DNA of 64,000 nucleotides. It comes from Stackebrandtia nassauensis DSM 44728 (GTDB lineage Bacteria > Actinomycetota > Actinomycetes > Mycobacteriales > Micromonosporaceae). A program made the translations under genes and the position numbers. The stretch covers positions 5,704,001 to 5,768,000 of the forward strand of contig NC_013947.1 of the NCBI RefSeq assembly GCF_000024545.1, read 5' to 3'. The notes under the pieces were generated by a model. The model did not search any database. It was not told the DNA's origin and was given only the letters and a program-made list of their open reading frames with translations. Within the stretch, counting starts at the first letter, position 1, and each line of letters starts with the position of its first letter. Below, piece by piece: positions 7,215 through 14,966 of the stretch.

Positions 7215-8318
7215 TCAGCGATTCACCTCCTGAGGGCGTGTGTTGCCGGGGAAGTATCGGCGGGCCCAGAGGCTGACGTAGACGAGTCCTACCAGGACTG
7301 GTACTTCGATCAGCGGCCCGACGACTCCGGCCAGGGCCTGGCCACTGGTGACGCCGAACGTCGCGATCGCTACCGCGATGGCCAGTTCGAAGTTGTTGCC
7401 CGCGGCGGTGAACGCCAGCGTGGTCGCGCGGTCGTAGCCCAGGCCGATCAGTTTGCCGAGTGCGAACGGTCCGGCCCACATGAGCGCGAAGTACACCAGT
7501 AGCGGAATCGCTATGCGGGCGACGTCGCCGGGTTGCGCGGTGATGGCCTTGCCTTGCAGCGCGAACAGGATGACGATGGTGAACAGTAGGCCGTACAGGG
7601 CGATGGGGCCGATCTTGGGCAGGAACCGGGTCTCGTACCAGTCACGGCCCTTGGCGCGTTCACCCAGGCGGCGGGTGAGGTATCCGGCGGCCAGCGGGAT
7701 GCCCAGGAAGATCAGGACGTTGACGAAGATCGACCACGCCGAAACGTCCAGATCGGACTGAGCCAGTCCCAGCCAGCCTGGCAGGATGTCCAGATAGAAC
7801 CATCCCAGCAGACCGAAGGCGAGCACCTGGAACACCGAGTTCAATGCGACGAGGACGGCGGCGGCTTCGCGGTCGCCGCAGGCCAGGTCGTTCCAGATGA
7901 TGACCATGGCTATGCAGCGGGCCAGACCGACGATGATCAACCCGGTGCGGAACTCCGGGAGGTCGGGAAGGAAGATCCAGGCCAGCGCGAACATCACCGC
8001 CGGGCCCACGAGCCAGTTGACCACCAGGGACGACACCAGCAGCCGACGGTCGCCGGTGACGGTGTCGAGCCGGTCGTAGCGGACCTTGGCCAGCACCGGA
8101 TACATCATCAACAGCAAGCCCAGGGCAATGGGCAAGGAGACTCCGCCGATCTCGATGGCCTGCATGGCGCTGTTGAGCCCGGGGATGCTGCGGCCCAGCA
8201 GGAGCCCGGCGGCCATGGCAACGAGGATCCACGCCGGCAGCAGCTTGTCGACAAGCGACAGTTTGCGGGCGGCTGGTGCCGCAGTGGCGGCGAGGTCGGG
8301 GGCGCTGGTCACGGGCAT
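7215..8318 (-). CDS. acr3: Acr3-type arsenite efflux transporter
   Basis: A 367-residue membrane protein with about ten helices that exports arsenite using the proton gradient. Acr3 signatures include Cys135 in GLARCIAMVIIWNDLACGD, the conserved helix-4 cysteine, and FTAAGNNFELAIAVAIA in the second half. The N-terminal 20 residues are a soluble tail. It is overlapped by 10 bp by the upstream ArsR gene, so the two form an arsR-acr3 operon. The mercury operon converges on it from the left. Confidence 0.93.
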   Translation of the reverse strand: MPVTSAPDLAATAAPAARKLSLVDKLLPAWILVAMAAGLLLGRSIPGLNSAMQAIEIGGVSLPIALGLLLMMYPVLAKVRYDRLDTVTGDRRLLVSSLVVNWLVGPAVMFALAWIFLPDLPEFRTGLIIVGLARCIAMVIIWNDLACGDREAAAVLVALNSVFQVLAFGLLGWFYLDILPGWLGLAQSDLDVSAWSIFVNVLIFLGIPLAAGYLTRRLGERAKGRDWYETRFLPKIGPIALYGLLFTIVILFALQGKAITAQPGDVARIAIPLLVYFALMWAGPFALGKLIGLGYDRATTLAFTAAGNNFELAIAVAIATFGVTSGQALAGVVGPLIEVPVLVGLVYVSLWARRYFPGNTRPQEVNR

Positions 8319-8614
8319 TCCCTTCGGTTGTCGGCTCGCAGGCGGGCGGATTCGGCCAGCCCGGTCAGTCCTTGGGCGGTGGCGTCGAGGGCGTCGGGCA
8401 GGAGCCGGTAGTAGGTGTAGCGGCCGTGCGGCTCGCTGGTCACCAGTCCGGCTTCTTTCAGTGCCTTGAGGTGGTGCGAGACGGCCGGTTGTTTGGCGCC
8501 GGTGTCGGTGACCAGGTGGCAGGTGCAGGCGGGGCCTTGGGCGAGCAGTTCGACAATGTGGCGGCGCAGGGGGTCGCCCAGCAACCGGATCACATCAACT
8601 TCGATTGATGACAT
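8309..8614 (-). CDS. arsR: ArsR arsenite-responsive repressor
   Basis: A 101-residue winged-helix repressor. It has a Cys30-Thr-Cys32 motif (GPACTCHLV) in the position of the arsenite-binding cysteines of classical ArsR, and the DNA-reading helix QPAVSHHLKALKEAGLV. I chose ATG 8614, because the alternative GTG at 8638 would place the operator inside the coding region. The operator overlaps the start codon, so the transcript may be leaderless. It controls acr3 downstream. Confidence 0.88.
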   Translation of the reverse strand: MSSIEVDVIRLLGDPLRRHIVELLAQGPACTCHLVTDTGAKQPAVSHHLKALKEAGLVTSEPHGRYTYYRLLPDALDATAQGLTGLAESARLRADNRRECP

Positions 8615-8628
8615 CAACACGCGTTGAT
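8594..8628. promoter_or_regulatory. Tandem dyads at the arsR-acr3 start
   Basis: ATCAAC-N4-GTTGAT at 8613-8628 is a perfect dyad. A related one, ATCAA-N6-TTGAT, lies at 8594-8609 inside the first arsR codons. Two adjacent sites with the same arms suggest an autoregulatory ArsR operator. Confidence 0.6.
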
Positions 8629-8712
8629 TAGACACCACGATCCCGCCTGGCTGTCAAGGCCACGTGACCAATATCCCCGATTTCGTTGCCGGAGGGTTGA
8701 CGTTGCAAGTTT

Positions 8713-8730
8713 ACTCAGATATTTTTGAGT
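8713..8730. promoter_or_regulatory. Operator-like dyad before the ArsR-ArsC fusion
   Basis: ACTCA-N8-TGAGT just before ATG 8733, with a further TGAGTCA at 8741-8747. The closeness to the start codon suggests a leaderless transcript with the operator over the promoter. Confidence 0.5.
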
Positions 8731-8732
8731 CA

Positions 8733-9419
8733 ATGTTTCTTGAGTCAGATTCTGTGGAGCGTCGGGCGCGTGTGCACGCGGCGCTGGGCGATCCCGCACG
8801 GTTGCGGATTGTGGACGCTCTGACCGTCGCCGACGCCTCGCCGCAGGAGCTTGAACGCCTGGTGGGCATGCCGTCGAACCAGCTGGCTCATCACCTCAAG
8901 TCGCTCACCGACGCCGGAGTGGTGACACGCTCGCGGTCCGAAGGCGACCGTCGGCGCACCTACGTGCGGCTGGTACCTGAGGCCATGCCGGGGCTTCAGG
9001 TACCGCCGCGCGTGGCCGTCACCCGGGTGGTGTTCGTGTGCACGCGCAACACCGCGCGTTCTCAATTGGCGGCGGCATTGTGGCACGAACACAGCGCGGT
9101 CCCCGCCGCCAGCGCGGGAACCAGTCCGGCTACGCGAGTGCATCCGGGGGCGGTTGCGGTGGCGCGGCGGCACGGGCTGCGGCTACCGCCCGGCAGCACC
9201 GCGCATGTGTCCGATGTGGTGGACGCTGATGACCTGGTGATCGCGGTGTGCGACAACGCCCACGAATCGATGGCATCCGGCGCGCGGCGGTGGCACTGGT
9301 CGGTGCCCGACCCGGTCGCCAAGGACACCGACGACGCCTTCGAGGACGCGTTCGCCGACATCAGCCAACGCATCAGCCAGGTAGCCCCGTTGCTGGTGAC
9401 CGCATCGGAAACATCGTGA
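8733..9419 (+). CDS. ArsR-ArsC fusion: repressor with phosphatase-type arsenate reductase domain
   Basis: A 228-residue two-domain protein from ATG 8733 (GTG 8664 is possible but would contain the operator). Residues 8-90 are an ArsR-type winged helix with NQLAHHLKSLTDAGVV. Residues 97-225 are a low-molecular-weight protein-tyrosine-phosphatase/arsenate reductase fold with the P-loop VCTRNTARSQ (Cys103-x5-Arg109) and a DPVAKD acid loop. Fused ArsR-LMWPTP proteins are known in actinobacteria. Whether it reduces arsenate, senses it, or both cannot be read from sequence. A complete separate ArsC follows. Confidence 0.8.
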   Translation: MFLESDSVERRARVHAALGDPARLRIVDALTVADASPQELERLVGMPSNQLAHHLKSLTDAGVVTRSRSEGDRRRTYVRLVPEAMPGLQVPPRVAVTRVVFVCTRNTARSQLAAALWHEHSAVPAASAGTSPATRVHPGAVAVARRHGLRLPPGSTAHVSDVVDADDLVIAVCDNAHESMASGARRWHWSVPDPVAKDTDDAFEDAFADISQRISQVAPLLVTASETS

Positions 9420-9497
9420 ACAGGACATGCCATAGGCACCGCCGATCATCGCGTTGTCGGCCTGGCGCCGCTGTCTCGCCCGCCAAGGAGAACCTTT

Positions 9498-10145
9498 ATG
9501 ACCGCTGACCGCACTACCCCACTGTTCGACCGCGACACCGCGCTGCGGCACGCCGCGACAGCACTGGCACGACGGTTTCACACCTGCGTGTCGGCCGAAA
9601 CCGTTCACGCCGCTCTTCACAACACGTACGCGCAACTGGAATCGGCCACCAAGATCCACACCCATCTGCCCCTGTTGACCATCCGGCGAACCACCGAGCA
9701 CCTGTCCACCATCTGCGAAACGAAAGCAACCCCGATGACGACCAAACCCGAAGTCCTGTTCGTGTGCGTCCACAACGCCGGACGCTCCCAGATGGCCGCG
9801 GCCCTCCTCGACCACCTCGCCGACGGACGCGTCACGGTGCGCTCGGCCGGGTCAGCGCCGGCCTCGGCGGTCAATCCGGCCGTGGTCGAGGCGCTGGCTG
9901 AGATCGGCCTGGACGTCAGTAAGGAGTTTCCGAAGAAGTTGTCGGATGAGGCGGTGCGGGCCTCCGATGTGGTCATCACCATGGGCTGCGGTGACGCCTG
10001 CCCGGTGTATCCCGGCAAGAGGTACTTGAACTGGGAACTGGATGACCCGGCCGGACAGGGCATTGACGCCGTTCGCGTCATCCGCGACGACATCCACGCC
10101 CGCGTGCGCCAGCTGCTGGCCGAACTGGACACCTCGAACACCTGA
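9498..10145 (+). CDS. arsC: Arsenate reductase ArsC with N-terminal helical domain
   Basis: A 215-residue enzyme reducing arsenate to arsenite. The N-terminal 75 residues form a predicted three-helix segment known from actinobacterial ArsC proteins. The catalytic domain holds Cys90 in FVCVHNAGRSQ (Cys-x5-Arg) and the acid loop LNWELDDP, with Cys165 and Cys169 in TMGCGDACP available for disulfide relay. A mycothione reductase gene 8 kb away makes mycothiol/mycoredoxin coupling plausible, though thioredoxin coupling is not excluded. AAGGAGA precedes the ATG. Confidence 0.9.
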   Translation: MTADRTTPLFDRDTALRHAATALARRFHTCVSAETVHAALHNTYAQLESATKIHTHLPLLTIRRTTEHLSTICETKATPMTTKPEVLFVCVHNAGRSQMAAALLDHLADGRVTVRSAGSAPASAVNPAVVEALAEIGLDVSKEFPKKLSDEAVRASDVVITMGCGDACPVYPGKRYLNWELDDPAGQGIDAVRVIRDDIHARVRQLLAELDTSNT

Positions 10146-10151
10146 AGCCGA

Positions 10152-10505
10152 TCACGACTGCGCCGCTTCGTCACCGGCTTGCTGTGATGATGCCGCACAG
10201 TCGGGCGGACAGCAAGCCATCAGGTAGTCGCGCAGATCGTCGAGGCTCTTGAGGAACCCGGCCGGGTTGGCGCGGTAATACACCGTCTTCCAGTCGCGGC
10301 GCGCGACCAGGATTCCCGCATCGCGCAACATGGCCAGGTGGGTCGAGGTCGCCGACTGCGCCAACTCCAGCCGCTCGGCGACGTCGCCGACGGTCAACTC
10401 GCCTCCACCGTCGAAGGCGAACATGATCTGCTGCCGGGTCGGGCTGGCCAGTGCCTTCAAGAACGCCTGGGCCTCGGAGCTGAGCGATGTCGCGGCTGTC
10501 GTCAC
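10152..10505 (-). CDS. ArsR-family repressor with C-terminal cysteine cluster
   Basis: A 117-residue winged-helix repressor starting at GTG 10505. The reading helix is QSATSTHLAMLRDAGILV. There is no CxC motif in the usual place; instead Cys98, Cys99 and Cys103 (MACCPPDC) at the C terminus could form the As(III) site, as in actinobacterial ArsR proteins with C-terminal ligands. It is divergent from a flavoprotein gene across a 34-bp symmetric operator and convergent with arsC, whose stop codon is only 6 bp away. Confidence 0.85.
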   Translation of the reverse strand: MTTAATSLSSEAQAFLKALASPTRQQIMFAFDGGGELTVGDVAERLELAQSATSTHLAMLRDAGILVARRDWKTVYYRANPAGFLKSLDDLRDYLMACCPPDCAASSQQAGDEAAQS

Positions 10506-10538
10506 CTGTCTAGCATGCCTCCCGGAATCGTGACGCTC

Positions 10539-10572
10539 ATCATTTTGTCATTTCGCGATTTGACAATATGAT
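10539..10572. promoter_or_regulatory. Symmetric operator with two overlapping divergent promoters
   Basis: Arms ATCATTTTGTCA and TGACAATATGAT are complementary at 11 of 12 positions, with a 10-bp spacer. On the plus strand TTGTCA (10545-10550) and TATGAT (10567-10572) form a promoter with a 16-bp spacer. The same layout reads on the minus strand (TTGTCA, then AATGAT). One repressor dimer or tetramer here could silence both the ArsR gene and the flavoprotein gene. Confidence 0.75.
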
Positions 10573-10579
10573 AGCTCGA

Positions 10580-11656
10580 GTGAACACCACTTCCCTTCCC
10601 GTTGTCATCGTCGGAGCCGGGCAATCCGGCTTGGCCGCCGCTCACGCCGTCCGCGACACCGGACTCACGCCGCTGGTCCTGGAGGCCGGCGACCGTGCCG
10701 CCGGATCGTGGCCCCACTACTACGACAGTCTCAAAGCCTTCTCCCCCAACCGGTTCAACAACCTCGCCGGCATCACCTTCGGCGGCGAACCCGACGCCTA
10801 CCCCACCCGCGACGAGGTCGCGGCCTACCTGGAACGCTTCACCGAAAGCCTGAGCGTGGAGATCCGCACTGGCACCCGGGTCACCGCCGTGTCGAGCGAG
10901 TCCGGGCGCTACCTCGTGGCCACCGCCAACGGGGACACCGTGGAGGCGTCGGGGCTCGTGGCCGCCACCGGTTCCTTCGCCAACCCACATTTCCCCGACT
11001 TCGACGGGACCGATCGCTTCGGCGGGGAGCTGTTGCACGTCGCCGACTACCGCGAACCCAGCCCCTACAAGAGGAAGCGCGTCATCGTGGTGGGTGCGGG
11101 CGACTCGGCCGTCCAGGTCGCCGTCGAACTCGCCCATGTCGCGACCGTGACGCTGGCCAGCCACCAGATGCCCACGCTGGTCCCGCAGCTGTTCAACGGC
11201 CGCGACGTCCACTACCTGCTCACCGACCGCTTCGACGAGCTGCCGCCCGCGTGGCTGGCGCGGCTGCTGACCGGCAAGATGGTCATGGACACCGGCGGAT
11301 ACCAAGACGCCTTCGACACCGGACTGCTGGACCGCCGCGACATGTTCACCGGCCTCACCGAAACCGGGGTGGTGTGGCCCGACGGCGGTCACGACCCGGT
11401 CGACGCGATCATCCTGGCCACCGGATACCGGCCCAGCCTCGGCTATCTGAAGTCCCTGGGTGCCCTGGATGATCACGGCATGCCGCTGCACTCCCAGGGC
11501 GTGTCACTGACCCATCCGGGCCTGGTCTTTCTCGGCGTCGAATACCAGCGCAACTTCGCCTCCAACACCCTGCGCGGCGTCGCTGCCGACGCCGCCCACG
11601 TCACCCCGGCCCTGATCGCCTACGCGGCCGGGGCACACCTGCCCTTCACCCAATAA
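10580..11656 (+). CDS. ArsO-like flavin-dependent monooxygenase
   Basis: A 358-residue FAD/NAD(P)H oxidoreductase with two dinucleotide-binding motifs: VVIVGAGQSGLAAA near the N terminus and VIVVGAGDSAVQVA near residue 170. It ends with the typical DAIILATGYRP segment. Related ArsO proteins occur in streptomycete ars clusters; the substrate is not established. I start at GTG 10580, about 8 nt after the -10 box, giving a leaderless mRNA. ATG 10568 lies inside the operator and -10 box and is therefore unlikely. Confidence 0.72.
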   Translation: MNTTSLPVVIVGAGQSGLAAAHAVRDTGLTPLVLEAGDRAAGSWPHYYDSLKAFSPNRFNNLAGITFGGEPDAYPTRDEVAAYLERFTESLSVEIRTGTRVTAVSSESGRYLVATANGDTVEASGLVAATGSFANPHFPDFDGTDRFGGELLHVADYREPSPYKRKRVIVVGAGDSAVQVAVELAHVATVTLASHQMPTLVPQLFNGRDVHYLLTDRFDELPPAWLARLLTGKMVMDTGGYQDAFDTGLLDRRDMFTGLTETGVVWPDGGHDPVDAIILATGYRPSLGYLKSLGALDDHGMPLHSQGVSLTHPGLVFLGVEYQRNFASNTLRGVAADAAHVTPALIAYAAGAHLPFTQ

Positions 11657-11731
11657 CCACGCCTGCCGACTGAACAGCCGGTTCCCTGATGGGCTCCCCG
11701 CGGCTCATACTCGGGGGTGGAGGTGGCGGGC

Positions 11732-12199
11732 ATGGCCATCCAGGTCATCATCGGAATCCACATCGCGGCGGGTCTCGTCGCCGTGATCGCGGGCGCCGTG
11801 GCGATGTTCGCCGCCAAACGTCCCGGCCGCCATCCGGTGGCGGGGCGGATCTACCTGGGTGGGCTTGCCGTCCTGGTCGCGAGCGCGTGCGTCATTGTCG
11901 TGGCCCGTCCGCACACCGCGTTCCTGCTCCTGTTGGGTGCTGCCGCGCTCATGCTTGCCGGGATCGGGCTGGCGGCCAGACGCATCCGGTGGCGTGGCTG
12001 GCTGGCGCATCACATCATCGCGATGCCGGGTTCCTACATTCTGGCGCTCACTGCGTTTTATGTCGACAATGGTCCCCGACTTCCGCTATGGCGACTGCTG
12101 CCGCCAGCGTGGTTCTGGTTCCTTCCCGCTGCGGTGGGGTTCCCGTTGGTGGTGTGGGCGCTGCGGCGCAACACCGCCGGCCGGGTTAAAGCGCGATAG
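11732..12199 (+). CDS. Four-helix membrane protein, DUF2306-like
   Basis: A 155-residue integral membrane protein with four predicted helices. The first carries GIHIAAGLVAVIAGAVAMF and the third HHIIAMPGSYILALTAFYV, both with histidines near the membrane edge, as in DUF2306-type proteins. ATG 11732 is chosen for its GGAGGTG ribosome site. Its role is unknown; it sits between the arsenic and second mercury units without obvious coupling to either. Confidence 0.55.
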   Translation: MAIQVIIGIHIAAGLVAVIAGAVAMFAAKRPGRHPVAGRIYLGGLAVLVASACVIVVARPHTAFLLLLGAAALMLAGIGLAARRIRWRGWLAHHIIAMPGSYILALTAFYVDNGPRLPLWRLLPPAWFWFLPAAVGFPLVVWALRRNTAGRVKAR

Positions 12200-12266
12200 T
12201 CGGCAGCGTTTCGACTGCGGTGTCCGCGACCAACAGTCCTGTGACGCGGTCTGGGGAAGTTTCGGG

Positions 12267-12298
12267 TTGCATCCTGTACCTAAGTCCAGGTTTACAGT
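12267..12298 (+). promoter_or_regulatory. MerR-type promoter of the second mer operon
   Basis: TTGCAT (-35) and TACAGT (-10) are 20 bp apart, an over-long spacer typical of MerR-activated promoters. The spacer holds an imperfect dyad CTGTACCT / AGGTTTACAG. The predicted start of transcription coincides with ATG 12306, so the mRNA is probably leaderless. The upstream stretch 12200-12266 holds nothing else visible. Confidence 0.7.
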
Positions 12299-12305
12299 CG
12301 GTTTT

Positions 12306-12641
12306 ATGGACACCGAAATCAACTGGACACCTGAAGCCTGCACCCTTCCCACCGCCCAACAACCGCTGCGGATCGCCGAGTTCACGTCGTTGTTCGTCGA
12401 TTCCCTGCGTACTGTCGAGCGAGTTGCGCCGACCCGGTTGCGGTTGCGGCTTGACGCATCGGCACGTGACCGGGCCGTAAGGCTGACCGAGGCCGAATCG
12501 GCCTGCTGCACGTTTTTCACCTTCACCATCAGCGACCCCACCAACGGCCAGATCACCGTCGATATCGATGTCCCGGCCGCGCACACCGAGGTCTTGGACA
12601 GTCTCGCCGCCCAGGCCACCAAAGCGGGAGCACACAGATGA
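12306..12641 (+). CDS. Conserved small protein with ESACCTFF motif, first gene of MerR operon
   Basis: A soluble 111-residue protein of unknown function. The notable feature is a vicinal cysteine pair in ESACCTFFTFTIS (about residues 65-77), followed by a strand-rich C-terminal half. CC pairs next to acidic residues suit soft-metal binding. It is the first gene behind the MerR-type promoter and its stop overlaps the merR start (ATGA), so it is coupled to the regulator. A cytoplasmic mercury-handling role is an inference from motif and position only. Confidence 0.6.
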   Translation: MDTEINWTPEACTLPTAQQPLRIAEFTSLFVDSLRTVERVAPTRLRLRLDASARDRAVRLTEAESACCTFFTFTISDPTNGQITVDIDVPAAHTEVLDSLAAQATKAGAHR

Positions 12642-13087
12642 CCACTGAGCTTCGCCCCGGTGCGCTCGCCGAGGCCGCTGGCATCAATCGGGAGACCCTG
12701 CGCTATTACGAGCGGCGTGGTCTCATCGCCGAACCTCACCGCACCATCGGTGGGCATCGGCTTTACCCGCCCGAAACCGTCACAGTGCTGAAGGTGATCA
12801 AGGCCGCCCAGCGGCTCGGCTTCACCCTCAACGAGATCGAGGACCTGCTGGCGGTAGGGGCCCATCGTCATGGGCGCCGCCGAAATGATGCGGGCCTGCA
12901 AGCCCGCGCGGCAGCCAAACTGGCCGAAGTCGAGCAGAAGATCGCCGACTTGACCGTCATCGGCGACACACTGCGCCAAGCCATCGCGGCAGGTTGCGAC
13001 GACTTGGTCGCCTGCTCGGCGAATCAGTGTTGCCCTATCCCGTTCGCCGATATCGTCACCGACGACCCGGGTAGTCACCATGCCTAG
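12638..13087 (+). CDS. merR: MerR-family soft-metal regulator
   Basis: A 149-residue activator/repressor. The N-terminal winged helix contains NRETLRYYERRGLI, followed by the dimerisation helix (about 85-118) and a metal-binding end with Cys120, Cys126 and Cys131-Cys132 (GCDDLVACSANQCC). The first and second fit Cys117 and Cys126-type ligands of MerR; the equivalent of Cys82 is missing (AHRHGRRR instead), so the metal site differs from Tn21 MerR. It presumably controls the promoter at 12267-12298. It overlaps both neighbours. Confidence 0.82.
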   Translation: MTTELRPGALAEAAGINRETLRYYERRGLIAEPHRTIGGHRLYPPETVTVLKVIKAAQRLGFTLNEIEDLLAVGAHRHGRRRNDAGLQARAAAKLAEVEQKIADLTVIGDTLRQAIAAGCDDLVACSANQCCPIPFADIVTDDPGSHHA

Positions 13088-13352
13088 CCGTATACGCAAG
13101 ATCCTTCCCAGCTCGATCACCGGTGTGGCCGGACTCGCCTGTGCCCTGTGCTGCGCGATTCCCCTTCTTCTGGCCACTGGAGTGATCGGCGGCGCCAGCT
13201 GGGCCGCGCTCGGGCAAGTCATGCCCGGTGTGACTGTCATCCTTGTCGTCGTGGCCGCTGGGACATGGTGGTGGGCCGCCCAACGCGCCAAGGCCCACGC
13301 CGCGGGATGCTCGGGCAGCGGGTGTTCCTGCGCCACCAGCCGAAACGATTAG
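13080..13352 (+). CDS. MerT/MerF-like mercury transporter
   Basis: A 90-residue protein with two membrane helices. Helix 1 contains ALCCAIPLLLATGVIGG, closely matching the CC-x-x-P motif of MerT/MerF uptake proteins. The cytoplasmic C terminus adds a Cys-rich tail (GCSGSGCSCA), which may receive Hg(II) from the membrane pair. Its start lies within the last codons of merR, so translation is coupled. The family call rests on the motif and the operon. Confidence 0.75.
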   Translation: MPSRIRKILPSSITGVAGLACALCCAIPLLLATGVIGGASWAALGQVMPGVTVILVVVAAGTWWWAAQRAKAHAAGCSGSGCSCATSRND

Positions 13353-13361
13353 GCTCGCGCC

Positions 13362-13694
13362 GTGACGATCGTGAAATCCTTGCTGTTGTTCGGGGTAGCC
13401 GCATTTGCCGAGATCGGAGGCGCCTGGCTGATTTGGCAGGGCATACGTGAGCACCGGGGCGTGCTGTGGGTCGCTGCCGGGATCATGGCCTTGGGTGCCT
13501 ACGGTTTCGTCGCCGCGTTCCAGCCCGACCCCCACTTCGGCCGGATACTGGCCGCCTACGGCGGCATCTTCGTCGCGGGTTCCCTGGCCTGGGGCATCGT
13601 CATGGACGGATACCGCCCCGACCGCTTCGACTACATCGGCGCCGCCATCTGCCTCATCGGGGTCGCCGTCATCATGTACGCACCGCGCACGTGA
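13362..13694 (+). CDS. ynfA: YnfA-family (UPF0060) membrane protein
   Basis: A 110-residue, four-helix membrane protein starting at GTG 13362, 9 bp after the MerT/MerF-like gene. UPF0060 motifs [16 protein letters not shown] and [16 protein letters not shown] are clear. Family members resemble small multidrug-resistance exporters, but the natural substrate is unsettled. It is the last gene of the MerR operon. The next 170 bp to the ArsR-ArsM gene contain no visible gene or strong signal. Confidence 0.85.
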   Translation: MTIVKSLLLFGVAAFAEIGGAWLIWQGIREHRGVLWVAAGIMALGAYGFVAAFQPDPHFGRILAAYGGIFVAGSLAWGIVMDGYRPDRFDYIGAAICLIGVAVIMYAPRT

Positions 13695-13864
13695 ATGCCG
13701 ACGGCAAGCATCCGCCGCGACCGGGTAATTCGAAACTGCGGATCGCGACCGCCGCGATCGGATCTTGTGGAGGAACCCCAGTGGTACAGGTGGTGTCCGC
13801 CTAAAGGCGGTCATGCGCATCGACCCCGCCGCGTATCGGCGTCAGCTGCGAGGCACGCGGTGGT

Positions 13865-14932
13865 CTAGCCGGGTTTGATTGCCTGGACGATCGCGGAATG
13901 AATCCCGGCGCCGTGGTCGGCGGTGAGCGTGATGTCGATGTCGCCGAAGCCGATGGCGGACAACATGTCGCGGTACTGGTGCGTGGTCAGCGTGCCGACA
14001 GCGCATCCGATCTGGGCTTCGACGCGTTGGCGTTCGGCCGGGTCGGCCTCGCCGTGGGCGACGACGTCGCTGATGCCGAAGCGGCCCGCGGGTTTGAGCA
14101 CCCGGAACGCTTCGGTGAGGGTCGCGGTCTTGTCGCTGGACAGGCACAGCGCACAGTTGGAGATCACCGCGTCGACGCTGGCGTCGGGAAGCGGGATGTT
14201 CTCGATGTCGCCGAGCAGGAACTCCACATTGTCGGCACCGGCTTCGGCGGCGTGGCGGCGGGCCAGGGCCACCATGTCGGCGCTGGCGTCGAGTCCGTAT
14301 GCCTTGCCGCCCGGGGAGACCCGGCGGGCTGACAGCAGTACGTCGATGCCGCCGCCCGAGCCCAGGTCCAGCACGATGTCACCGGGGCGCAGGTCGGCCA
14401 CCGCCACCGGGTCGCCGCAGCCGAGGCTGGCGCGGGCCGCGCCTTCGGGAAGGTCGTCCAGCTTCACGTATCCGCCCGCGCCGAACTTCCCGTCGGCGAA
14501 AGCACGCGGTTCGCAGTCGGTCACCTGCGCGCCGTCGAGCGCGGTGCGGGCCAGGGACGAGTATTTGTCGATGATGTTCTTGTGGGACATGGATACTCCT
14601 AAGCAGGTGCGAGGGGGAGCCGGACGCCCCATGACGACATCGGCGGCGGACGGGAACGCCGTCACGCACGACTCGTTGACTTGGTACAAGGTGGATGTTC
14701 CACTGTGCTGGGCCAGCACGAAACCGACCTCGGCCAGGATCTTCAGGTGGTGCGACACCGTCGACTGACCCACGCCCACCGCGTCCACGATGGCGCCGAC
14801 CTTCATCGGTTCGCGCCGCTTGGCCAACAGCGACACTATCCGGATGCGGGTGCCGTCCGACAACGCCTTGAACCAGCTGGCGTACTCGTCGGCGTCGGCC
14901 TTGTCCAACGGGGCGCCGTCATCTTCTTTCAT
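13865..14932 (-). CDS. arsM: ArsR-ArsM fusion: repressor and arsenite methyltransferase in one frame
   Basis: A continuous frame of 355 residues. Residues 12-95 are an ArsR winged helix (GQSTVSHHLKILAEVGFV). Residues 115-355 are an arsenite S-adenosylmethionine methyltransferase with SAM motif DLGSGGG (189-195) and the three conserved cysteines Cys172, Cys260 and Cys310. Methylation makes volatile or more easily exported arsenicals. Inside the frame, Met115 is preceded by an excellent ribosome site (AGGAG), so free ArsM may also be made from the same mRNA. A perfect palindrome lies just upstream of the first ATG. Confidence 0.87.
   Translation of the reverse strand: MKEDDGAPLDKADADEYASWFKALSDGTRIRIVSLLAKRREPMKVGAIVDAVGVGQSTVSHHLKILAEVGFVLAQHSGTSTLYQVNESCVTAFPSAADVVMGRPAPPRTCLGVSMSHKNIIDKYSSLARTALDGAQVTDCEPRAFADGKFGAGGYVKLDDLPEGAARASLGCGDPVAVADLRPGDIVLDLGSGGGIDVLLSARRVSPGGKAYGLDASADMVALARRHAAEAGADNVEFLLGDIENIPLPDASVDAVISNCALCLSSDKTATLTEAFRVLKPAGRFGISDVVAHGEADPAERQRVEAQIGCAVGTLTTHQYRDMLSAIGFGDIDITLTADHGAGIHSAIVQAIKPG
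14594..14600 (-). promoter_or_regulatory. Internal ribosome site for separate ArsM
   Basis: AGGAGTA ends 4 nt before an in-frame ATG at 14590 within the ArsR-ArsM frame. The codons forming it read Leu-Gly-Val-Ser in the linker between domains. Starting there gives a complete 241-residue ArsM. Confidence 0.6.
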
Positions 14933-14934
14933 CG

Positions 14935-14949
14935 ATTATCGACGATAAT
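14935..14949. promoter_or_regulatory. Palindromic operator of ArsR-ArsM
   Basis: ATTATCGACGATAAT is a perfect palindrome around a central A, 3-17 bp upstream of the ArsR-ArsM start. It is a probable autoregulatory site and separates this gene from the MFS gene upstream. Confidence 0.7.
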
Positions 14950-14966
14950 AGATAAAGCTGCTTGCG

